Assembly: GCA_000310025.1 (NCBI GenBank)
Contig: FN649733.1
Location: 2,601,549 to 2,665,548 of the forward strand
From: Ectocarpus siliculosus
Lineage: Eukaryota > Sar > Phaeophyceae > Ectocarpales > Ectocarpaceae
DNA length: 64,000 nucleotides
Reading direction: 5' to 3'
The position numbers and the translations under genes were made by a program. Shown here one piece after another: positions 36,701-45,394 of the stretch; the first letter of the stretch is position 1; each line of letters opens with the position of its first letter. The notes below the pieces were generated by a model. It was not told the origin of the DNA, did not search any database, and saw nothing but the letters and a program-made list of their open reading frames with translations.

Positions 36701-37003
36701 TTCTTCCGTCATCATCACCACCGGCCCTTTCAGGTAGCTATGCTGAGAGCGTCCCGCGTAGCGTCCGACCGTCGACAGCGGGCGACCCTCTCGGTCCTCG
36801 CTCTCATCGCCGTTGCGGTAGCCGTGCTTGCCTGGGTGGTTCGGGGGGTGTACGGCTACGACCACGGAGACGTGCCGTCGTTTGCCCTCGGCCTGGCGGT
36901 GGCCGTCGTGCCGGCGCTCTTGGTGTGGTCGTTGCCCCAGCCGGCGTTTGAGCCGCGGGGGTGCGGGGCGATGACCGACTCTCCGTCGTCGGTGTCTGAG
37001 TGA
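24117..37003 (+). CDS. Myotubularin-family phosphoinositide 3-phosphatase with N-terminal C2 and GRAM domains, two-helix C-terminus
   Basis: Would remove the 3-phosphate of PI3P and PI(3,5)P2 on endosomal membranes. Exons: 24117-24331, 24564-24639, 25495-25590, 26221-26340, 26737-26862, 27129-27206, 27928-28083, 28715-29002, 29291-29704, 30546-30701, 31292-31399, 31924-32112, 33208-33318, 33747-33905, 34420-34516, 34900-34984, 35354-35554, 36089-36128, 36734-37003; all phases agree. Domains, counted from 24117: C2 about 45-190 ([30 protein letters not shown]), GRAM about 235-330, phosphatase about 500-830. The P-loop [11 protein letters not shown] carries the CX5R nucleophile Cys at about 696 and the Arg, so it should be active. 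Other family marks: IPALVWLHP-like [41 protein letters not shown]2 domain ahead of GRAM is not the usual animal layout. The intron at 25591 has a GC donor. The true 5' exon is not identified. Confidence 0.85.
24669..24760. repeat. (CT)n microsatellite in an intron
   Basis: Interrupted CT repeat in the intron after exon 24564-24639 of the myotubularin gene. Confidence 0.85.
25120..25226 (-). mobile_element. SINE-like retroposed repeat, copy 1
   Basis: Read on the minus strand, about 90 bases (including GTGTGACCACGGGTTGGA) end in a pure A run of about 19. It closely matches 31436-31532, which also ends in an A run. The A tail and two dispersed copies suggest retroposition. No clear Pol III boxes; GGGTTGGAGTAA is only loosely like a B box. 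It lies in an intron of the myotubularin gene. Confidence 0.55.
26380..26550. repeat. Diverged ~97-bp intronic duplication
   Basis: The segment with GCTCTTTTCAGGAGACACCG recurs about 97 bases later as GCTCTTTTTAAGAGACACCA, each followed by related sequence. Old tandem duplication within an intron. Confidence 0.5.
27234..27660. repeat. Degenerate ~105-bp minisatellite, four copies, intronic
   Basis: Four head-to-tail units each carry a GTCCAGAC-GGCGGCCGGC block, then CGCCTCGAAGT, then TGACTTTGTAGATAACACT and a GAAAATGTA end, with drift between units. Non-coding, in the intron between exons 27129-27206 and 27928-28083. Confidence 0.75.
30745..30930. repeat. Degenerate ~85-bp minisatellite, intronic
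   Basis: Three units share ACAGCGGTTGCGTCGAAGTG followed by GGTATG-GCAGGTG and GCAGCTGGAGT-like blocks, with gaps between them. In the intron after exon 30546-30701. Confidence 0.65.
31436..31532 (-). mobile_element. SINE-like retroposed repeat, copy 2
   Basis: Second copy of the 25120-25226 repeat, in the same orientation, with a 14-base A tail on the minus strand. Located 37 bases after the donor of exon 31292-31399. Confidence 0.55.
33015..33130 (+). mobile_element. Interspersed repeat family, copy 1
   Basis: The stretch from GCGCTTGGTGATGTGAGAGC to GGCATGCACGAC matches 47727-47850 in inverse orientation over about 105 bases with only a few differences. A third partial copy is at 38724. 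Flanked by a C-rich run. Size and spread suggest a SINE or miniature element; TGGTCTAACGACTACGGC has a weak resemblance to a tRNA A box, which I do not rely on. Confidence 0.65.
35877..36050. repeat. ~95-bp tandem duplication, intronic
   Basis: TGGCTTGTATCTGCTCTCCG ... CTGTCAGTCGCGTCTTGTCC appears twice, the second time with small differences and a 16-base deletion. In the intron before the 40-nt exon 36089-36128. Confidence 0.8.
36597..36652. repeat. CTG/CTC trinucleotide repeat
   Basis: CTCCTG then about nine CTG units. In the predicted intron before 36734, so probably not translated. Confidence 0.8.
36734..37003 (+). CDS. Alternative last exon of the myotubularin gene with two membrane helices
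   Basis: After a CCCTTTCAG acceptor, 89 codons run to TGA. Two hydrophobic stretches ([16 protein letters not shown] and [17 protein letters not shown]) are split by a short YGYDHGDVP loop, so this looks like a hairpin anchor. The exon joins the previous one (ends at 36128, phase 0) in frame. The exon at 38909 also starts in phase 0, so the transcript could either end here or skip to the long tail. Confidence 0.55.
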   Translation, partial: VAMLRASRVASDRRQRATLSVLALIAVAVAVLAWVVRGVYGYDHGDVPSFALGLAVAVVPALLVWSLPQPAFEPRGCGAMTDSPSSVSE

Positions 37004-38723
37004 ACGCGTAGCCGCCCGACTGAATTGAGCCCCCCCGGTGTATACTGACTAGAGTTTATCGCATATGTAGCGTTTGGTTGAGCTGAATTTTTATTGCATA
37101 GCTTTTGGTCCGAGCGCGGTGTTGGTGTTTTGTCGGAGCAATTCCAACCCCCTCGATAGAGCAGCGTACCAGAGGCTTTCTCTTTTTCTGTGCACCTTTC
37201 GGAGGGATCTCCGTTTGGTGTGCAGAGCAACACGCAACCCATGGACGAAAATTTGATGGTGTTTTTCGTTAGAAATGGTTGAGCGCGAAGACCATCGCGG
37301 AAGTATCGTTCGTTTTGGCCGCTTAGATTTTGTTGGTTACTAGTTAGTTGCTTGTGTCGGGTGTGAGCACTTTGATGAAGCGGGTAGGACCACGGGGAGG
37401 TATTTGTTTCTGGAAAAGAAAACCACTCTGGCTCGTAGAAAAAGGGTGAGAGGGAAACAAACACCATGCGCACCACACCGGGGTATGAACTATTTATCGA
37501 GTACACGCACACGCAAACGTTGATGAAACAAGTTGCAACACAGCAGCCAGTTCACGCCATTCGTTAGATCGCCGATGCTTTTGGGCGCTTGCAGAAAGCC
37601 TGGGCTTCTCCGTTGGGTAGCCCTTCTGCTCTTGTTACTCTTTTTTTTTATATGTGTTTCAGTTGTTTTTGTGTTTTGCTTCCCTTCCCCCGACAAAGTC
37701 AAGTCAGGAAACATGACCGCACGTTTTTGTTGTCGCTCCACGTAAATTTTCCATGGCCTGGATTTTTTCTATAGAATATGTGGTATTATTTTAGTTGCCA
37801 AGGGACAGGCGTAGAAGTGAAGCCTGTGTCTTTGTAGTTCCTGTGTTTATTGTGTTGTTTTCCTCGTCCATGATCGGCAGTGGTGGCAAGCAATTTTTGC
37901 TTCTCTGTGGAGTATGAGACAACGACAGTACGTGGGCAGCTCCCCCTCTTTTTTTACCGGGGGCATATGAGGCGGGGTGAACACGTGAAAAGCCTGTTTT
38001 GCTTGGAGTCCAGCAGCGGCGGCAGTCTTGAATCATGGTTCTGCTTTTATCATGAGGAAGCGTGCCTTTTTATTTTGTTCTATAACAAGAATGAAGTTTT
38101 TTTTATGTTGTGCTTGTTGCTACGAGAGGGGCTACGGGATCTGACTAGCTAGTGTCCTGAGCCTTTCCGTCCTTGTTGCGTCGTTACTCGTGATTTACCG
38201 GTGCGGTACGCACCCGAGGAAGAAAAAAGTGTTGGGAGGATGCGAAGCGTTAGCGTTCTAGCCTACTTTTGTGGCTGAGATACTTCAGTCAGTGATTAGA
38301 ATGTACGGACAAAATCAAATCAATTCAAGGGTTTTCTTGTTTTTTTTACACATTTTGAGGCGTGTAGCAAGCTTGCTCGCGTCGCGATTCTCTTTTAACC
38401 AAGTTCGACGGGAAAATGTCGCGAGACATGCACGGATCGAGGACGTGAGCTGGGCACCTCTCCCGCTGCCGTTCTTAGGACGGGCAGTTAACAAATCCCC
38501 GTTTCTTTTTTTTCTTTCGCACTAGAAGAGACCATTGTCACGCGTGCGGACGTGTTACCAGATCCCCGTTCTCAAATATGTTTTTTTTCTTTGTCTTTTC
38601 GTCCAGAGACGACTGGGACACGTGCAGACGTGTGTCAGTAGATGCACCCTTAACCGCCGTGCCCTCTCGCGGGCCTATCCGGCGTTCCTCGCCGGCGGTT
38701 TGTACCCCCCCCCCCCGCCAATG

Positions 38724-38775
38724 GTCTAACGACTACGGCATGCACGACTATGAGTACACCCCCACCCCCGCCTGC
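38724..38775 (+). mobile_element. Interspersed repeat family, partial copy
   Basis: AATGGTCTAACGACTACGGC and the following GACTATGAGTACACCCCCAC match the right part of the 33015 and 47727 copies. Truncated on the left. Confidence 0.55.
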
Positions 38776-38908
38776 CAGCCCCGCCCGCGCTGCCCGCGGC
38801 GGTTCAGGTCGGCGGCTCAGCTAACACCCGTCGACCTTCCCTTGCCCCTTTTCGTCCTCCTCCCGTGCCGGGATGTTTGTTTTTTTTCGCGCACTGAATT
38901 TTCGGCAG

Positions 38909-41900
38909 GCGTACGACTACAAGCGACGGATCGACTTGATCGAGGCGAGCATGGACAGGCTACCCCGGGGGTAAGAAAGAAAGACACGCGGGCAGAGCAG
39001 AGCGCGCGACTTGCTGTGTGGGACTGCTGTAGATGGTTGGTTTATCTTAGGTGGCACGCACGGCGGGGGTGCACGTGTTGAACATTTTGTTGAACATTTG
39101 TTAAGCACTTGTATGAGTTTTGAGTGGGTCGTTCCCGTGTCGGATTGCCGCTGGCCGTTTAGACTAGATGACGAGAACGAACCGCGCGCCATGTGAATCG
39201 CGCCGTGTTGCTGCGCTCGCCTTAACCAAGCAGTGGCGAGGGGTTGTGTGCCACTGCCTCCCCCCCAGTTCGCCCGAAAAAGTCACCCAAGAAACTAGTT
39301 CGAAACAACTGCTACTGACTGCTGTGCGAACCTGAACCCGCTGCAAAACATTCGGCGCTATATTCCCCCGTCCCACCTGGATCCGCGACCCGCGCAACCC
39401 CCTCCAATAATTTCAAATGATTATAATTCACTACCTGTTGGTGCGTTTTTTTTTTTTTTTTCTGGTGGCAGGCTCAGGGCGAAGCTTCGGTCCTCGGCGA
39501 CGGGCATGAAGAGCCCCGAGTGGGATCGTCACGACAGGCTGGTGGCCCAGCTCTCGGCGGACCAAGACGCCGCCGCCGCCGCCGCCGCCGCTGCCGCCCA
39601 GGCGTCCTCCCTCCCCGGCATGGCGTCGCGGGGCCGCTCACAGTCCCGAGGCTCGAGGTCCGCGTCGGCGAACGCCAACGACGAGAGCTCCCGCAGCCGT
39701 AGCCGGAGCTTCAACCTTCCGCTTCGAGGGTGGGGTAAGGGTGGCGGCGGCGGCGGCGGCGGAGTGCACGTCCCCGACGCGTACCGCATCGAACGCGCGG
39801 ACACGGACACCTACCGCAACAGCCGCGTGGACACGGACATCGAGGAGGAGAGCATACGCGCCATCAGCGAGGGCAGCCGGCACCAGAGCAGCGGGGGGAC
39901 CCCCAGCCGCGGCGGTGCGGAGGGGGAGGAGGAGGAAGAGGTAGGGGAACGGCCGGGTCGCAACAAGAGCTTCTTCGTCGGCTTGGGCAGGTGGGGACCC
40001 GGTCGCAGGCGGAGCGCGTCGACGCAGGAGCTTTCGTCGCCCGTCGCCGGCGGCGGCGGCGGCGGTGTCGAGAAGCGGAGGCGGAACTCTTCCTCCGCAG
40101 CGGCGGCGGCGGCGACTGCTGCCAACACCCGGCGAAACAGTCTCTTCTCCTCCTTCACCGGGGAGCGGCCGTCGGTAGCACCGTCGGTAGACCCGTCTCC
40201 AGACAACAACAACCAGGGGGCGGCGCGGAGGTTCGGAAAGAAGTCGCCGGGCGCCGGCAAGCGGAAGGGCCTGCTCAAGAGCCAGACCATGGTGGACGTC
40301 CCCGCCACCGGACTTAGGAGCCCCCCGCCACCGGAGCCGCTCAGGTCCGCGAAAGGTTCGGGCGGGAAGAAAGCTTGGGGCCGCACCAGCCGGGCGACCA
40401 CGGCGGCGACGGTGGACGTCGAGGACGACCTCGAGCCGCGGCAGCAGCGCGCCAAGTCCACGAGCGGCGGCGGCCGCCCGCCAACGACAACGCGCGACAA
40501 GCGGGCGAGCCCGGACGCCCGGTCGGGCCCCGGCCGGACCAGGTGGGGGCGAGGGAGACAGTCGTCATCGGTGGGTGCCGAGTACTACGAAGAGGGCGAA
40601 CACGACGAGGAAGAGAATCTGGTGCCACGCCGGCGCGCGCCGNNNNNNNNNNNNNNNNNNNNNNNNNNNNNNNNNNNNNNNNNNNNNNNNNNNNNNNNNN
40701 NNNNNNNNNNNNNNNNNNNNNNNNNNNNNNNNNNNNNNNNNNAGGGAGGGGGGGGGGGGGGCGTGGTGCTGTCGCGATTAGACTGTTAATGGTGTCGGAA
40801 GTTCAGATGGTATGTTGGTAGTCAGGCGGAGGCTGTGGCTGCGAGCTGTTGCTGCTGCTGCTGCTGCTGCTTGTTTTCCGTCTGCGCCGAACGATCTCAC
40901 GTTCAGTGGCGCAGCGTCCATTTCTACAACAAGACCTGGTCAGACGGGTATGATTCTACCAAGGGGATCATCGATCCAACAAATTCCGCCTCACCCCCCC
41001 CCCCCTTCCCAACATCCCCGACAAACAAAACAGCGCACCCTCGGCACGGGCTTGTCCAGCAAGTCGACGCCCGACCCCGTCGTCCAGGGGAGGACAGGCC
41101 GCTTGCGGCGACAGACGGCATCGCCGACGCCGGTCGAGGGCCTGGGTACCTCCAGCTCCTCCAAGTCCTCGTCACGCAGCGAGAAGGCGAAGAAGAGCAC
41201 CACCGGGAGGGACCGGGAACACCCCGCTCGGGAAGACGCCGCGTCGGCGGAGCGGGTGGCGACACTGCTGAAGGCCGAGGAAGATGCAGAAGCGGTACGT
41301 ATATGGTGTTTTTTTAGTCTTTTTTTTTTTTTTTGCGCAGAATTCGGCGCGGGTTGGAAGGATTATTGTTTTTTTCTCGCCGTTTTGTTGTGTTTTCGTC
41401 TATACGCGGCTGCTGCACCCGAGTCCCGGCGGGTGGTACCGCGCCGCAGTGAGTACCGCACTTTTGTCACGTGTGGCCGAGGTGGGCCTGGTCGTGAACG
41501 ACCGAGCAAGAAAGACTAAATAGGCACGTTCAGCCCACTCTTGACACCCTGCCTAGGGACCGTGAACGTGAACGACCGACCACGAAAGGGTACGTTTAGG
41601 CCACTTTGACACCCTCTGTCTAGGGGCCGGTGTGGCAAATCTTGTTTTGTTGCCTTCCAAGGTTGTCGCCATCGGCTTGGCGCTGCAGGCGGGCCGCGTT
41701 TCGACGTGCGATTGTCTTGCGGGCCGGGTTTTTGGGTCTGATGTCGGGGGTGCCGTCCCCTTCCCCCGTTCTCTCTCTATGCTATGATTTTTGCAGCGTC
41801 GCCAGTTAGAGCACAGGATCATCACCCTTGAGATGAAGCTGCTCGTCAAAGACCTCGTGGACACGGCCTGCGTGCGGGCGGCGGAGAGGACCAGCGAGAG

Positions 41901-43288
41901 GTCCAGCGAACGGTCCAGCACGCGATCCAACCAATCGTCCCTGAAGGTGAAGCTTAGGGTTAAGGGGGGCAGCCGAATAGGCTGTTCATCAAGCGGTGCG
42001 CGCCTTTCTCGCTCGCACAAACCGGGTTGTTACCTCCGATGATTGTCCATCCCCGGCCTTACTGTTCAAGAGGGCGGTAGTCCCACTTCCCCTCATGGAA
42101 AAACCCTAACCGCCATCGTTTTCGCAGTGGGCACCGCCCTAGGCAATCCATCAAGCGTGCTGTACTCGGCTCGCACAAGTCGGGTTGTTGCTTCCCATGA
42201 TTGTCCACCTAACCTGTTGAAGGGCGGTAAAACTGCTTCCGGCTTCCTCTATTGCAATGGAAAAACCCTACCCACCCCCTCCCCTTTGCAGTGGACGCCG
42301 CTGTCCGTGTCTTCTTCGGTCGCTCCGGCGCCTCTTCCGCGGCTGTCCGCGACGGCCGTGCAAGCGGAGCGGCAATCGTTCTTCGGAAACTTCTGGAACG
42401 CCGGCGGCGGCAAGGACGGCGGCGACATTTCCAACGGCGACGGGGGCCTAGGCGGCGGCCAGGGAATCGGCGGGGGCCAGACCGGCGGCGGCATCGCCGG
42501 CCACTGGGGCGGGTTCGACAGGGACGGGGCGAGGCAGCAGCGTAACCGCTCCGCTGCCGCCGCTGTCAGCTCCAACGGGATTGATATCGATTCGAAGGCG
42601 GTCTGGAAGCCGGACGGGACTCGATATCTCGCGTCTGCGCGGAACCAGGGCCGCAGGGGTGACGACGAATGGAACGAGGATGGGGGCGAGAAGAAGAAGA
42701 AGGAGGAGGTGGAGGTGGACGAAGAGGAAGAAGGTTTTTTCCAGGCCCTCCGCAGGAAGCTTTTCGAAGGCGACAAGACGTCGTACAGGACCACAAGTCG
42801 TGCGGCGAGCGGCGGCTGGCGGCGGGTGCTACGGCTGAGCGAGGTGAAGACAGCGAATGCTGCCGTTTCGCTCGACCACCTAGCCGACGCCGGTGAAGCA
42901 GACGGCAGCGCCGGTCGCTGCCGTAGGCGCTGGCGCTACCGGCGGTAGCGGTAGCGGAAGCGGCAGCCGCCCGGCCAGGCGAAACTCGACGCCGACCGGA
43001 ACAAACGACTCGCGACCATCAAGAAGCAAGTCGATGGCTGCAGCAGCGGTGGCGGGCCCAGGAAAGCAGCGTTCCTCCCGCGCCATCATGATCCTCCCCC
43101 CGCCCAAGCTGGCCGAGAGAAGCCCTCCGGCGAATCATCCGGACGCCGGCGCCGGCGGGAGCCGCCCCGTCGAGCGTTCCCGGGCGGTTACTTCGGCAGC
43201 GCCGGTGCCCCCGCCCATGGCTCCCGAGCTGGCGGAGGAGGCCGCCGCGAAGTTCGGCCTCGTGCGCATGCAAGTAGCCTCGGGGTAA
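38909..43288 (+). CDS. Long disordered Ser/Arg/Gly-rich tail with coiled coil: alternative C-terminus of the myotubularin gene, or a separate gene
   Basis: Exons 38909-38970 (AYDYKRRIDLIEASMDRLPR), 39472 into the assembly gap at 40643, 41034-41294 (ERVATLLKAEEDAEA), 41797-41946 (RRQLEHRIITLEMKLLVKDL, a clear coiled coil) and 42292 onward. The first three are phase-consistent with each other and with the phosphatase exon ending at 36128. The large exon is rich in Ser/Arg/Gly with an Ala run, Gly runs and RS-like patches (RSRSRSFNLP), probably phosphorylated and unstructured. Animal myotubularins also carry a coiled coil after the phosphatase. The last exon slips frame near 42844-42948: one frame stops at 42948, while a neighbouring frame of the same character runs to TAA at 43288 (ends LVRMQVASG). 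This is either a very short intron or a base error. No start codon of its own is evident, which favours one gene. Confidence 0.6.
40643..40742. other. Assembly gap (100 N)
   Basis: Exactly 100 N, the usual placeholder for a gap of unknown size. It interrupts a coding exon: the left side ends in the frame VPRRRAP, and the right side opens with a long G run that looks intronic. The exon's true end is therefore lost. Confidence 0.98.
41493..41630. repeat. ~75-bp tandem duplication, intronic
   Basis: GTGAACGACCGAGCAAGAAA ... TTGACACCCTGCCTAGGGAC is followed by GTGAACGACCGACCACGAAA ... TTGACACCCTCTGTCTAGGG. Confidence 0.75.
41988..42307. repeat. ~160-bp tandem duplication that includes a 3' splice site
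   Basis: Both units share CATCAAGCG, GCTCGCACAA, GATTGTCCA, GGAAAAACCCTA and end with a CAG acceptor then TGG-CCGC-. The right acceptor (42291) opens the long exon. The left one (42127) leads to a stop after four codons, so it looks like an abandoned copy. Confidence 0.75.
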
Positions 43289-45394
43289 AGGTTAGCCAAC
43301 CGCCCAGCTGCTGGGAGCATGAAGAAGAAACTAGCTGGTTCGCAAGGCGAAAGCAGTCCTTACTCTCTTGCGCAGCGCTGGGAGCAAGAAGAAGAAACCA
43401 CGCAAGGCAGCTTTTGTCTTTCTTGCCTACATGCAGCGCAATTTTTTTTGGTAGGCGCGCCATGACGGCGGGAATCGCAGCGAAACGCCCGCGAAATCAG
43501 AGCCGAAATTGATTTTTGCGGAGACTTTCAACTTCCAGGTTTTTGGAAAAGCCGCAGCAAGCGGATTATCCGGGGGATGGCCTAGTGGCATTTTTTTTTT
43601 CCGTATGGAAGCATCTCCTCCCTCCCGGGTATTGCATGCCTACGTCGCAGTCCCCTCTCTTTTTTGATGTGTGTGTGGAGAGCTACTCCGTCGTTTTTTG
43701 TTTTTTGTCCAGTTGATTGTAGACGTTTCCCTAGGTTGTATCGTCGTGAGTTCTCTAGTCGTGTTTCTCTTGGTCACGCACTCAAGAGTATTTCCCATCA
43801 CAATAGCGTCGCGTATGGTGCTTGGTAGGGTGCGCACCTGGGAGTGTCGTCGATGTATGTGTGTTCGTATTGTAACTTTCCCCTATATATAAACGTCGGT
43901 GGTGTATAGTGCACAGTTTTCGGAGTATATTTGTTGTTCCCTTGTGTTCCATATTAAAGGAGGTTGGTCATCCCACGTATTACACACCACGTACTGCGAA
44001 CCTTTTCTGTCGGCCACGAAGTTTGTCTCAGCTTCCTATTGCGGATTGGACAACCAAAACTGTGGGTTTTCGAACATAGACAGACTACTATCTAGGTGTA
44101 TCGGTTATGCCAGAATTGTGTAGGGTAATTTAAGGAACTTTTTTTTTTTTTCCCGGGATTTCTTCGAAAAAAGTTCGGGTGGGAGCGCGGTCGGATGGGA
44201 TGACGGTGGTAGCAGGGACATGATCATGGATCGAATGACGCGGGATTCACGCACTGCCGCTGGTATGCGCATTGCCTGCCACGAGTGTCGTCATCTTGCC
44301 GGAACATGTTGAACGGGTAGTTGCTACGCCTTTTTTTGGGCTGGTCGTTTTCCACAATCAAACCATCCGTGTGTCGGCAGGGGGACATGTGTCTTTTTTG
44401 GGGGGGGTCTCGGCACACACAAAGCGGTAGTATTTAATCACCCGTGTTGTTTCGTGGTTTACTTCCATAAATGTAAGATTTTTGCTGTTGCACTCTTTTC
44501 GTGTCAGTTGTTCCAGTTCCAAGCAGGTAGCCTGGTTTGTGTTTGATGTATGCATAAGAGCCTTAACAAAACTGGGCGCGCGGGTGAATGCGCTTCCAAC
44601 AATCGCGGCAGGCCAAACATGGGTTGATTCTGAGCCCCCCCCACGCGAGGCAAAGTCGTTGTACATGTATGGAATGTAATCGGGATCCGTTTTTTTTTCT
44701 GTTTCGAGAGGATAACGATGTTGAACACGTTCGTAAAATCAAGAGATAACGATTGTGTCGGGCGACGTTTTTGGTGATATCTATTGGGTTTGAATGACCT
44801 CTAGCTTTGGGCAGGTTAGCAAGACATGGTCAAGGCATGATAAGACGGTACATGTGCGCGCTGTGCGCGACGGCAACGTCTTGCTGCGTGTTTACCCGCG
44901 ACAGCGCGTCTAGGTATCTTAGATTTATTTGTCACGAATTGGTCCTCCGCTGAAGAGATGGCGATCGTGTCGGTAGACGTTTATGGTATCTCTGGATTTG
45001 GTTACTATTTAGTGAGGCATGATCTGGGAGTACACTCTCCGCGTGGGTGGTGACATTCTTGCTGTGTGTTTACCCGCGACAGCGGTGCCGAACGTCTACT
45101 TTATTATTCGTCTTTTTGACGCATCACTTTCAGTCCTCCTGTGAGGTGTTCCTCCGACGTGCGGTTGGTTTCCTTGCAGTTTTTGACGAGATAACCGGCG
45201 TGATCTAGCCACGGCCTACACGCAACAGATCGCGCCTGGGTCGGTTGACACGATGCCCCCCGCGTGTGGGGGCCGTGCGTGCGACGCGATTCGGTTTGGC
45301 CCGTACAAATCTTCATTGCGTAACGATTTGTGCAACGCACATGAAATAAGCCCGAAATCATGATCTGAACGGGGAAAACCTGCACATTCTTGGC
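43289..45394. other. Intergenic region between convergent genes, with tandem duplications
   Basis: No gene is supported. Two duplications: about 62 bp at 43310-43440 (GCTGGGAGCATGAAGAAGAA and GCTGGGAGCAAGAAGAAGAA), and about 200 bp at 44742-45090 (units ending TGTTTACCCGCGACAGCG). The first part is the 3' flank of the plus-strand gene (an ATTAAA near 43953). On the minus strand AATAAA at 45105-45100 fits the kinesin-8 3' end. Confidence 0.55.
45100..45105 (-). terminator. Candidate poly(A) signal of the kinesin-8 gene
   Basis: AATAAA on the minus strand, about 290 bases past the TGA at 45395. The spacing is like that of the other minus-strand gene in the window (about 280). Confidence 0.45.

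Noticed and set aside
39811-40500. 229-codon minus-strand open frame
   Set aside because: Opposite the Ser/Arg-rich tail exon; Pro/Leu/Arg-rich shadow with no motif.
40907-40947. Possible 41-nt exon WRSVHFYNKTWSDG
   Set aside because: Good splice sites, but joining it to the next sure exon at 41034 gives the wrong frame and an early stop.
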